DNA of 37,139 bases from Terriglobia bacterium (GTDB lineage: Bacteria; Acidobacteriota; Terriglobia; Acidiferrales; UBA7541). The DNA is taken from the NCBI GenBank assembly GCA_020072765.1, contig JAIQGD010000055.1, forward strand, positions 1 through 37,139, read 5' to 3'. Both the position numbers and the translations under genes were made by a program. Numbering within the stretch: position 1 is the first letter of the stretch; each line of letters opens with the position of its first letter. The notes beneath the pieces are model-generated. The model searched no databases. It had not been told where the DNA came from and saw only the letters and a list, made by a program, of their open reading frames with translations. This document shows, one piece after another, positions 17,133 through 24,296 of the stretch.

Positions 17133-17886
17133 GGCTCTTGTGGGAGGCGGAATTGGTCTTGCCCGGGGCGGGTCGCGCGGTCGAATCCTTCCCGGGTTCC
17201 GCGGCGGAATCGCCGGGGGCCAGGCCGAGGAGGTAACCTGCTCCGCGGCGGGTGTGGAGCAACGGCGGCGCCGCTCCGGCGTCGATTTTGCGGCGCAGGC
17301 GGTTGATGTAGACCTCGATGAGATTGGAAAACGGGTCGAAGGCTTCGTCCCAGACGTGCTCGGCGATTTCCGCGCGGCCGACGACGCGCCCGGCGTTGCG
17401 CGCGAGAAATTCGAGCAACGCGTACTCCTTCGTGGTGACCGGAATATTGCGGCCCGCGCGCGAGACGGTTTGCGCGGCCGTGTCCAGGACAAGATCGGCG
17501 ACGGCGAGGCGCGCCGGGCGAAGCTCGCCCGAACGCCGCAGAAGCGCGCGCAGGCGGGCGAGCAGCTCGCGAAATTCGAAAGGCTTGGTGAGGTAATCGT
17601 CGGCGCCCTGATCGAGGCCGGTGATGCGGTCCTCGACGGCGTCGCGGGCGGTGAGCATGAGGATGGGCATGCGCTGGCCGGAGGCGCGCAATTCGCGGCA
17701 CACCTGAAAACCATTCCGGCCGGGCAGCATCACATCGAGAATAACGAGGTCGTAGGTGTTGATCGAAGCCTGATAGAGGGCATCGTCGCCGGTGGCGGCG
17801 ACATCCACGGCGTAGGCTTTTTCGCGCAGGCCCTTGGCGACCCAGCGCGCGATTCGCGGATCATCCTCCACCAGCAGCAGACGCAT
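17125..17886 (-). CDS. OmpR/PhoB-family response regulator of the efflux operon
   Basis: A 253-residue two-component regulator. The receiver domain (1-115) has the acidic pocket E7-D8-D9, phospho-acceptor D51 (LVILDVMLPGRNGF), T79 (MLTARD) and K101 (LTKPF). The C-terminal winged-helix domain (about 125-225) has VTTKEYALLEFLARNAGRVV and the recognition region NLIEVYINRLRRKID, ending GAGYLLG. An unusual Lys-, Ser- and Pro-rich tail of about 25 residues follows. It is the first gene of the operon and likely activates it together with the kinase. A TATGAT lies five bases before the ATG, but without a good -35 I do not call a promoter. Confidence 0.94.
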   Translation of the reverse strand: MRLLLVEDDPRIARWVAKGLREKAYAVDVAATGDDALYQASINTYDLVILDVMLPGRNGFQVCRELRASGQRMPILMLTARDAVEDRITGLDQGADDYLTKPFEFRELLARLRALLRRSGELRPARLAVADLVLDTAAQTVSRAGRNIPVTTKEYALLEFLARNAGRVVGRAEIAEHVWDEAFDPFSNLIEVYINRLRRKIDAGAAPPLLHTRRGAGYLLGLAPGDSAAEPGKDSTARPAPGKTNSASHKSHA

Positions 17887-17993
17887 GGCTCATCATACGG
17901 CAAGTCAGGGATTTTTGGATGGTGTCTGGCCTATTCGATAGGGGGCGGGAACGATTCCCTTGCCTGCCCGGGCACGATTTCTCCAAAACTTAC

Positions 17994-18024
17994 GTGGACA
18001 GCCAGGAGTGGCTGTCCCACAAAA
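17994..18024. repeat. Tailed palindrome between the E2 gene and the response regulator
   Basis: Arms GGACAGCCA/TGGCTGTCC with a GGAG loop, followed by CACAAAAC, similar to the CTACAAAA tail of the copies near 29.9 and 32.8 kb. It lies just downstream of the last gene of the catabolic operon and might also limit read-through, although no T-run follows. Confidence 0.5.
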
Positions 18025-18047
18025 CCGCGGCCCGAATTACCGATACT

Positions 18048-19238
18048 TTACTCGAGCGATTTGTTGGGGGCGCGGAGGGCATCGGCCAGGTCTTTCATGA
18101 ACTGCGCGGCGCGGGCTCCGTCGATCACGCGGTGATCGCTGGACAAAGTGAGCGTCATCACGGGGCGCACTTCGGGTTTGCCGTCGACGGGCACGACGCG
18201 GTCCGCCATGCCGCCCACGGCCAGGATGGCGGCCTGGGGCGGCGTGATGATGGCGGTGAAGGCATCGACCTCATACATCCCCAGATTGCTGATGGTGAAG
18301 GTGCCGCCGGAAATATCGGCGGGGCGCAGCTTGTTGGCGCGGGCGCGGTCGGTCAAGTCGCGGCGCTGCGCGGAAATTTCACCGACTTCGAGCGTGTCGG
18401 CCTTGCGGATCACGGCTCCCACGACGCCATCTTCGACGGCCATGGCGACGCTGATGTTGACGTCGGGGTTGGGGCGAATCGTCTGGCCGGTCCACATGGA
18501 ATTGACGCGAGGATGCTTGCGCAAAACGCGGGCCACCAGCGCGATGAGCAGGTCGGTGAGCGTGACGCGCACGCCGCGGGATTTCTCGATCGCCGGGCCG
18601 AGCCGCTGGTGCGCCGCGCGCAGTTCGGTGGCGTCGACGTCGCGCACGACGAAGAAATGCGGCACGGTCGTCCAGCTTTGCGAGGTTCGCTCGGCCATGA
18701 GCCGGGCAATCTGGCTGAGCTTTTCGCCTTCGGCAGGAGCGGCGGCCGGGGAGACTTTGGCATTCGCCGCGGCTTGCACGTCTTCTGCTGTGATTACGCC
18801 GTCAGGGCCCGTGCCGCGCAGCTGGCTCACGTCGATGCCGAGCTCCTGGGCGAGGCGCCGGGCCTTGGGAGAAATTTGCGGCGCCGCGGCGGCGGAGGGT
18901 CCGGGAGCCGCGGCGGCGGTGGTCACGGCGGCGCGCTCTTGTGCGCTGGTGCCGCGGGCGGATGGCGCCGCGGGGCCGCTTTGCACGGGAGGCGCTTCGC
19001 CGGGCTGCACCAGCCAGGCGATGGTTTGTCCCACGGGGATCTCCGCGCCCGCCTGTGCCGTGATGCCGGCAAGGATGCCGTCGCCGGGCGCTTCGACTTC
19101 GACCACGGCCTTATCGGTTTCAATCTCCAGGAGCGGCTCACCCTTGACGACGGGTTCGCCTTCCTTTTTCCGCCAAGCCAGAAGCTTGCCGGTTTCCTGC
19201 GCCATTTCCAGGGCGGGCATTACGACGCTGATAGCCAT
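18048..19238 (-). CDS. 2-Oxoacid dehydrogenase complex, E2 acyltransferase subunit
   Basis: A 396-residue dihydrolipoamide acyltransferase. The lipoyl domain (1-80) carries the lipoylated Lys43 in EIETDKAVVEVEAPGDG; an Ala- and Pro-rich linker follows; the peripheral-subunit-binding domain is at about 121-157 (ISPKARRLAQELGIDVSQLRG, then GPDGVITAEDV); the catalytic core runs from 170, ending in the active-site box with His369 and Asp373 (SSDHRVIDGA). It moves the acyl group from the E1 ThDP to CoA. The E1 alpha and beta genes lie upstream in the same operon, with the M24 gene between (30-bp gap). No E3 gene is in the window. Whether the substrate is acetyl, acetoin-derived or branched cannot be told. 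Confidence 0.93.
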   Translation of the reverse strand: MAISVVMPALEMAQETGKLLAWRKKEGEPVVKGEPLLEIETDKAVVEVEAPGDGILAGITAQAGAEIPVGQTIAWLVQPGEAPPVQSGPAAPSARGTSAQERAAVTTAAAAPGPSAAAAPQISPKARRLAQELGIDVSQLRGTGPDGVITAEDVQAAANAKVSPAAAPAEGEKLSQIARLMAERTSQSWTTVPHFFVVRDVDATELRAAHQRLGPAIEKSRGVRVTLTDLLIALVARVLRKHPRVNSMWTGQTIRPNPDVNISVAMAVEDGVVGAVIRKADTLEVGEISAQRRDLTDRARANKLRPADISGGTFTISNLGMYEVDAFTAIITPPQAAILAVGGMADRVVPVDGKPEVRPVMTLTLSSDHRVIDGARAAQFMKDLADALRAPNKSLE

Positions 19239-19268
19239 AGGGTTCCAGGGTTCCTGAGAACGAGGTCC

Positions 19269-20615
19269 TCAGTCGGTGGCGGCCGCTCCTTCTTTTTTAG
19301 CGCTTGCTTCAACCATTTTGACGACGTCCGCGCTGGGCGGCGCTTCGTGCTCGCGCGTGGTGGACATGGGGCCATTGACGGTGTGGTAGTGCGCGCCGGC
19401 GACCATAAGCTGTTCGGCCGGGAAGCGCGTGATGACCTCGTGGCCCGTTTCGGTGACCACAATTTCTTCCTCGATGCGCGCGGCGCTCCAGCCATCGGTG
19501 GACGGCCAGAACGTCTCGAGCGCGAAGACCATGCCGGGCTTGATTTCGTGGGAATGTTCGAGCGACACCAGGCGGCTGATGATGGGCTTCTCCCAGATGG
19601 CCAAGCCGATGCCGTGGCCGAATTGCAGGGCGAAGGCCGCCTCTTCGTCGGGGAAACCGAATTCCTGCGCCTTGGGCCAGACGGCGGCGATTTGCGCGGT
19701 GGTGCGTCCGGGCTGGATCAGGGAGATGGCGGCGTCCAGATAATCGCGGCAGCGCTTGTAGGCGTCGATCATGGCGTGCGACGCGTAGCCGATGGAAAAG
19801 GTGCGGTAGTAACAGGTGCGGTATCCCATGTAGGAATGCAGGATGTCGTAGTACACGGGATCGCCGGGGCGCAGGACGCGATCGGAGAAGACGTGCGGGT
19901 GCGGGTTGCAGCGTTCTCCGGAGATGGCGTTGACGGCCTCGACATATTCCGAACCGAGATCGTACAGCACTTTGCTGGCGAGGCCGACGGCCTGGTTTTC
20001 GCTCATGCCGGGCTTCATGGCGCGGTACAACTCATCGTAAGCCGCATCGACCATCATGGCCGAGTGGTTCAGGAGCGAGATTTCATCCTGCGTCTTGATC
20101 ACGCGCGCGTCGGACATGAGCTGCTGGCCGTCCACGACGGTGATGCCCTCGCGCTGGAGGGCGAACAGAATCGGCGGCTCGACCACGTCGATGCCGAGCG
20201 GTTCCTTGTGCAGGCCGCGCTTTTCGAGCTCGACCTTGATCTTGCGGGCCACGTTTTCGGCGCGGCCCATTTCCGGCGACATCGCGCCGCGCATCAGGGA
20301 AATTCCGGCGCGCGAGCGATCGCCCAGCCACGGGCAATTCAACTGATGGTGCTTGGCGGCCGAGCCGAAATCCCACAGGATGGGCTCGTCATTCTGCGGC
20401 AGGAGCGTGAAGCGGCTGATTTTGTCCTGCGCCCAGGCGCCGATGTGCGTGGCGGTGAGATAGCGGACGTTGTTCATATCGAAGCAGAGCAGCGCGCCCA
20501 TCTCCGACTTCGCCAGGAGCGCCTTGGCGCGCGCCAGGCGCTCCCGGCGCAGCCGGTCGAAATCGATGCGACTCTCCCAATCCACCGCCATGGTTCCGTA
20601 CGTCTTTAGTGCCAC
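19269..20615 (-). CDS. M24-family metallopeptidase homologue with an altered metal site
   Basis: A 448-residue protein of the creatinase/Xaa-Pro peptidase (M24, pita-bread) fold, with an N-terminal creatinase-like domain (about 15-165) and C-terminal metal-binding domain. Ligand positions: D257 (VYYDILHS), then 11 residues on, where a second Asp is expected, Cys268 (GYRTCYYRTF); H334 (FGHGIGL), E367 (FALETFW) and E382 (RIEEEIVVTETG). Four of five ligands are therefore kept. Length and layout (the NPHP box before the first Asp) recall DddP, the M24-type DMSP lyase, but DddP keeps Asp at that place. Start is GTG 20615 with AGGAGGG five bases upstream; the E1 beta gene ends 24 bp before. Function unknown; it may act on a small molecule used by this operon. 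Confidence 0.88.
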   Translation of the reverse strand: MALKTYGTMAVDWESRIDFDRLRRERLARAKALLAKSEMGALLCFDMNNVRYLTATHIGAWAQDKISRFTLLPQNDEPILWDFGSAAKHHQLNCPWLGDRSRAGISLMRGAMSPEMGRAENVARKIKVELEKRGLHKEPLGIDVVEPPILFALQREGITVVDGQQLMSDARVIKTQDEISLLNHSAMMVDAAYDELYRAMKPGMSENQAVGLASKVLYDLGSEYVEAVNAISGERCNPHPHVFSDRVLRPGDPVYYDILHSYMGYRTCYYRTFSIGYASHAMIDAYKRCRDYLDAAISLIQPGRTTAQIAAVWPKAQEFGFPDEEAAFALQFGHGIGLAIWEKPIISRLVSLEHSHEIKPGMVFALETFWPSTDGWSAARIEEEIVVTETGHEVITRFPAEQLMVAGAHYHTVNGPMSTTREHEAPPSADVVKMVEASAKKEGAAATD

Positions 20616-20639
20616 GATGACCCTCCTATTCGAATGCCG

Positions 20640-21635
20640 TTAGGCTTTGCCGCAGAGCGCGCGGGCCGCTTCGAAGACGGTCTGTTCGGTTGGTACCGTC
20701 AAGTCTTCGAGCGGCGGGGAAAACGGAATCGGCACGTGCATCGCGCCCATCCGCTTCACCGGGGCTTCCAGGCTGTAGAATGCGCCTTCGGAAATGACCG
20801 AAGCAAGTTCCCCGGTCACGCCGTAGCGTCCGTAACCTTCGTCCATCACGATGACCCGCGAGGTCTTTTTCGCGGACGCGATCAGCGTTTGCTCATCGAG
20901 CGGCCACATCGTGCGGGGATCAACGACTTCCGCGGCGATGCCGATCTTCTCGAGAAGATCGGCCGCGCCCAGCGCGACCTGCACCATGCTGCTGGTGGCC
21001 ACCAGCGTGATGTCCTTGCCCGCGCGCTTCACATCGGCCACGCCCAGCGGGATGGTGTAGTCCTCCGCCGGCACGGGGCCCTTTAACTTGTACATCATTT
21101 TGTCTTCGAAGAAGACCACGGGATTTTCGTCGCGGATCGCCGTTTTCAGAAGGCCCTTGGCATCGTAGGGCGTCGAGGGCATGACGACCTTGAGTCCGGG
21201 GACGTGGCTGACCCAGGCATGGAGCGACTGCGAATGTTGCGCCGCCGAGCGGCGCGTGGCTCCCAGCGTGGTGCGCAAGACCATGGGGACCTTCCACTTC
21301 CCTCCCGACATGTAATGAATCTTGGCGGCCTGGTTCACGAGCTGATCCATCGTGAGCGTCAGGAAGTCACCGAACATGATGTCGATGACGGGACGCATGC
21401 CCGTCATGGCCGCGCCCACGCCCACGCCGGTGAAGCCCGCTTCGGAGATGGGCGTATCGATCACGCGGTTGGTGCCGAATTCCTCGACCAAGCCCGACAG
21501 GACTTTGAAGGGCGTGCCGGCTTCGGCCACGTCTTCGCCGAGGATGCAGACGCGCGTATCGCGGCGCATCTCTTCGGCGAGCGCCTCGCGCACCGCTTGT
21601 GCAAACGTTAGTTCCCGCTGCGCAGTTTCAGGCAT
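20640..21635 (-). CDS. 2-Oxoacid dehydrogenase E1 component, beta subunit
   Basis: A 331-residue transketolase-like E1 beta subunit (PdhB/AcoB/BkdA2 type). Typical boxes: ILGEDVAEAGTPFKV near the start, TPISEAGFTGVGVGAAMTGMRPV, FLTLTMDQLVNQAAK, GGKWKVPMVLRTT, and the C-terminal transketolase domain with EVVDPRTMWPLDEQTL. It pairs with E1 alpha to decarboxylate a 2-oxo acid on ThDP. I chose ATG 21635 (MPETAQRELT), which overlaps the E1 alpha stop by eight bases and fits translational coupling; the frame extends upstream to 21686 inside E1 alpha but lacks support. Confidence 0.94.
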   Translation of the reverse strand: MPETAQRELTFAQAVREALAEEMRRDTRVCILGEDVAEAGTPFKVLSGLVEEFGTNRVIDTPISEAGFTGVGVGAAMTGMRPVIDIMFGDFLTLTMDQLVNQAAKIHYMSGGKWKVPMVLRTTLGATRRSAAQHSQSLHAWVSHVPGLKVVMPSTPYDAKGLLKTAIRDENPVVFFEDKMMYKLKGPVPAEDYTIPLGVADVKRAGKDITLVATSSMVQVALGAADLLEKIGIAAEVVDPRTMWPLDEQTLIASAKKTSRVIVMDEGYGRYGVTGELASVISEGAFYSLEAPVKRMGAMHVPIPFSPPLEDLTVPTEQTVFEAARALCGKA

Positions 21636-22626
21636 AGACGTCTTGCTCCACTTCCGCCAAGGCGGGATAAGGCGCCGCGATGGCAAAATCGACCGCGGCT
21701 TGCATTTCGGCCTTTACCTCGGACTCGATCTGGCCGAGCGCGGCGGAATCGGCAATCTTCTGGCCGGTGAGCCATGCGGCAAACAGCAGGATGGGATCGC
21801 GCTGCGTCTTCCACTCCTGCTCTTCCTGCTTGGAGCGGTAGTATTCGCGGCTGATGTCGCCCACGTGGTGACCGGTGTAGCGGTAGGTGTTGCACAGCAG
21901 GAGCGCGGGGCCATTTCCCTGGCGGGCGCTCTCGATGAGCCGGGCGGCCACCGCATGCACGGCGCGGACATCCTGGCCGTCGACGCTCTCGGAAGCAATT
22001 CCGAACGCCTTTCCGCGGGCGAGAATATCGCCGGCGGTGGTCTCGGAGAAGTGCGTGTACTCGTTGTAGAGATTGTTTTCGCAGACGTAAATCACCGGCA
22101 ATTTCCACAGCGACGCCAGGTTCATCGTCTCATACAGAAGGCCCTGGCCGAGGGCTCCTTCGCCGAAAAAGCAGACCGCCACCTGGCCCGTGCCCAGATG
22201 CTTGGCGGAAAAAGCCGCGCCCGTGGCAATTCCGGCGCTTCCGCCGACGATGGCGTTGGCGCCCAGATTGCCGGTATCCGGATCGGCGATGTGCATCGAG
22301 CCGCCCTTGCCCCGGCAGTAGCCGGCTTCTTTTCCCAGGAGTTCGGCGAACATCCGGTCCGGGGCCGCGCCTTTGGCGAGGCAATGCCCATGGCCGCGGT
22401 GCGTGCTGGTGATGTAGTCGTCCGGTCGAAGCGCTTCGCAGATGCCCACGGCCACCGCTTCCTCGCCCACATAGAGATGCGCGAGGCCGGGCATCAGCGC
22501 GCGGAGGTAGAGATCGTTCACGCGATCCTCGAAATGCCGGATCATCTGCATGCAGCGGTACATCCGAAGCCACTTCTCGGCCGTGGGCTCGGATACGACA
22601 CTCGATGGGTGTGCGGCTGTGGTCAT
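21628..22626 (-). CDS. 2-Oxoacid dehydrogenase E1 component, alpha subunit
   Basis: A 332-residue E1 alpha subunit of the AcoA/PdhA type. It has the active-site loop segment THRGHGHCLAKG (74-85), CRGKGGSMHIAD, and the ThDP/magnesium motif, here written GEG (155-157) rather than GDG, through to NLASLWKLPVIYVCENN (169-185). The Glu for Asp change is chemically mild and I believe it is found in other family members. The start codon overlaps the preceding dehydrogenase stop by four bases. With E1 beta and E2 it would make an acyl-CoA from a 2-oxo acid; the closest by eye are acetoin- and pyruvate-type complexes, but the substrate is not settled. Confidence 0.94.
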   Translation of the reverse strand: MTTAAHPSSVVSEPTAEKWLRMYRCMQMIRHFEDRVNDLYLRALMPGLAHLYVGEEAVAVGICEALRPDDYITSTHRGHGHCLAKGAAPDRMFAELLGKEAGYCRGKGGSMHIADPDTGNLGANAIVGGSAGIATGAAFSAKHLGTGQVAVCFFGEGALGQGLLYETMNLASLWKLPVIYVCENNLYNEYTHFSETTAGDILARGKAFGIASESVDGQDVRAVHAVAARLIESARQGNGPALLLCNTYRYTGHHVGDISREYYRSKQEEQEWKTQRDPILLFAAWLTGQKIADSAALGQIESEVKAEMQAAVDFAIAAPYPALAEVEQDVYA

Positions 22627-23504
22627 CGCTTGACTCCCGACATGTGCGCCAGCACGTCGAACACGACGGCGAAATCTTCCTGGACCAGGCCCATGGCGCG
22701 CGCCGCGGTCAGAAACTCGTTGGCTACCGCCGTGGTGGGCATGGGAACGTCCACCTGCCGGCCCAGTTCGAGCGCAAGCAGCATGTCTTTCTGCATCATG
22801 TTGACGTTGAACCAGGCCTCGTCCGGCAGCTTCAGGACGAACGGCCCGCGATACTGCACCATGGGCGACGCCACGGCGCTATGAACGAGAACGTCCACGG
22901 CGGTTTCGCGCGCGATGCCGCTCTTTTCGGCGAGCAGGATGCCTTCGGAAAACGCCAGCATCTGCACGGCGAGACTCAGGTTCGTGGCGATTTTCATCAC
23001 CAGCGCCTGGCCGTTGTCGCCGACGTAGGTCACCTTGGGACCGATGTCATCGAGCAGCGGCTTGACGCGCTCGAAGGTTTGCTTTCGGCCGCCCACCATC
23101 ACCGAGAGTTTTCCCTGCTGGAGGGTCACCACGCTGCCGGACACCGGCGCATCGACCATATCCGCGCCCTTTTCCCGGACCTTGGCGGCAATCGAGCGGC
23201 TGAACGCCGGGCTGACCGTGCTCATATCGATGAGCAGCTTGCCGGGGGCCAGGCTGGCCAGCATTCCGTCGGGGCCTTCGGCAATGGCCTGCAGGGCGGC
23301 GGAATTGGTCACCATGGAGAAGGTGACATCGGCGGCGGCCACGACGGCGCGCGGCGAGTCCGCCCATTTCATGCCCTTTTGGATCAGCCACTCCGCTTTG
23401 GCACGGGTGCGGTTATATCCTGTCACGGTGTGGCCCTTGCTGAGGAGGCGATTCACCATCTCGCCGCCCATCACTCCGAGTCCGATGAATCCGAGGTTGG
23501 CCAT
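22623..23504 (-). CDS. 3-Hydroxyisobutyrate dehydrogenase-family (beta-hydroxyacid) dehydrogenase
   Basis: A 293-residue NAD(P)-dependent dehydrogenase of the beta-hydroxyacid family (HIBADH, tartronate-semialdehyde reductase, GLYR). The Rossmann motif is GFIGLGVMG (5-13); the second strand ends YNRT (30-33), and the Arg there suggests NADP rather than NAD. The substrate loop is DAPVSGS (118-124) and the catalytic Lys171 and Asn175 are in ALVMKIATNLSL. It would interconvert a hydroxy acid and a semialdehyde. It begins 13 bp after the regulator gene and overlaps E1 alpha, so it is in the operon. Exact substrate unknown. Confidence 0.92.
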   Translation of the reverse strand: MANLGFIGLGVMGGEMVNRLLSKGHTVTGYNRTRAKAEWLIQKGMKWADSPRAVVAAADVTFSMVTNSAALQAIAEGPDGMLASLAPGKLLIDMSTVSPAFSRSIAAKVREKGADMVDAPVSGSVVTLQQGKLSVMVGGRKQTFERVKPLLDDIGPKVTYVGDNGQALVMKIATNLSLAVQMLAFSEGILLAEKSGIARETAVDVLVHSAVASPMVQYRGPFVLKLPDEAWFNVNMMQKDMLLALELGRQVDVPMPTTAVANEFLTAARAMGLVQEDFAVVFDVLAHMSGVKR

Positions 23505-23517
23505 GAGGTTCGGTCTC

Positions 23518-24231
23518 CTAGCTCACACGAGAAATTTGCAGGCCTTGATTGCGCGAATCTTCGCGCACCTGCTGCAGATGGGCGCGCATCGCTTCGCGCG
23601 CGCCCTGCGCATCGCGATGCTCGATGGCATCGAGAATTTGTTTGTGATGATGCTGCCCCCGTTCAGGGCCTCCCTCGACCTTGAAGATGCGCATGCGCTG
23701 CTCGCGCAGCACGGCCACGATGGAGTCGATCAGGGACAAGATCAGGGGATTGCCGGCCGCTTCGGCCAAGGCCAGATGGAAGTCCAGATCGGCCTCGATG
23801 AAGGCCTCCGGGTCGCGCCGGGAGTGATCCATCACGGCGACCGCCTCGCGCATCGAGGCAATCGCGTCTTCATCGGCGCGCGAAGCCGCCAGCGCGGCGA
23901 TCTCGGGTTCGAGGATTTCGCGAACCTCGACCACATGGGCGGCTCCCTTCTCCGGCCCGGTGCGCAAAATCCAGTCGAGGGTCTGGCGAATGGAATGCGA
24001 CGTCCCGTCGGTGACGAACGTGCCGCGCCCGGGATGCGCTTCCACCAGGCCCTTTTCACGAAGCGCCTTAACGGCTTCGCGGACCGCCGTGCGGCTCACT
24101 CCGAACTGGTGCGCCAGTTCGCGTTCGGCGGGAAGCTGGTCTCCCGGCTTCAAAGCACTCTTGAGAATGGAGTCCTCAATCTGCTGCACGATTTGTTCGT
24201 ACAGACGTGAAGTTTGGATGACCTTATACAT
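23518..24231 (-). CDS. GntR-family transcriptional regulator, FadR/FCD subfamily
   Basis: A 237-residue regulator. The winged helix (about 8-75) has LPAERELAHQFGVSRTAVRE and the wing HPGRGTFV; its Arg-Glu, Ser-Arg-Thr and Arg-Glu positions parallel the DNA-contacting residues of E. coli FadR (PAERELS, GVTRTTLRE). The C-terminal FCD ligand domain shows EADLDFHLALAEAAGNP, the later pair HHHKQILDAI and the closing EAMRAHL, with His residues that normally hold a metal near the effector. ATG 24231 has GGAGGAG upstream; GTG 24255 is in frame but lacks one. It lies second in the operon. A FadR-like operator at 25853-25867 on the operon promoter is its likely target, so autoregulation as repressor is inferred. 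Confidence 0.92.
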   Translation of the reverse strand: MYKVIQTSRLYEQIVQQIEDSILKSALKPGDQLPAERELAHQFGVSRTAVREAVKALREKGLVEAHPGRGTFVTDGTSHSIRQTLDWILRTGPEKGAAHVVEVREILEPEIAALAASRADEDAIASMREAVAVMDHSRRDPEAFIEADLDFHLALAEAAGNPLILSLIDSIVAVLREQRMRIFKVEGGPERGQHHHKQILDAIEHRDAQGAREAMRAHLQQVREDSRNQGLQISRVS

Positions 24232-24296
24232 GACGGCGGCTCCTCCACATATCACGCTGCTCCTGGCCCCTGCAACTCATGCTCCGACCCTGCGCC

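Noticed and set aside
17919-20609. 896-codon open frame on the plus strand opposite the E2 and M24 genes, and similar long antisense frames (974-2683, 10703-12001, 12932-14221, 27314-28834)
   Set aside because: They lie opposite well-supported genes, are rich in Arg, Gly, Ala and His with no recognisable domain, and are expected from high-GC codon use in which antisense stop codons are rare.
19269-20615. DMSP lyase DddP
   Set aside because: The layout is similar, but the residues that I recall as DddP metal ligands around the D-x-D and second Asp are Ile-Leu and Cys here. I therefore call it only an M24 homologue.
22151-22180. GEG instead of GDG in the E1 alpha ThDP motif as a sign of an inactive subunit
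   Set aside because: Glu for Asp is conservative and the rest of the motif through the Asn-Asn end is intact, so I treat it as functional.
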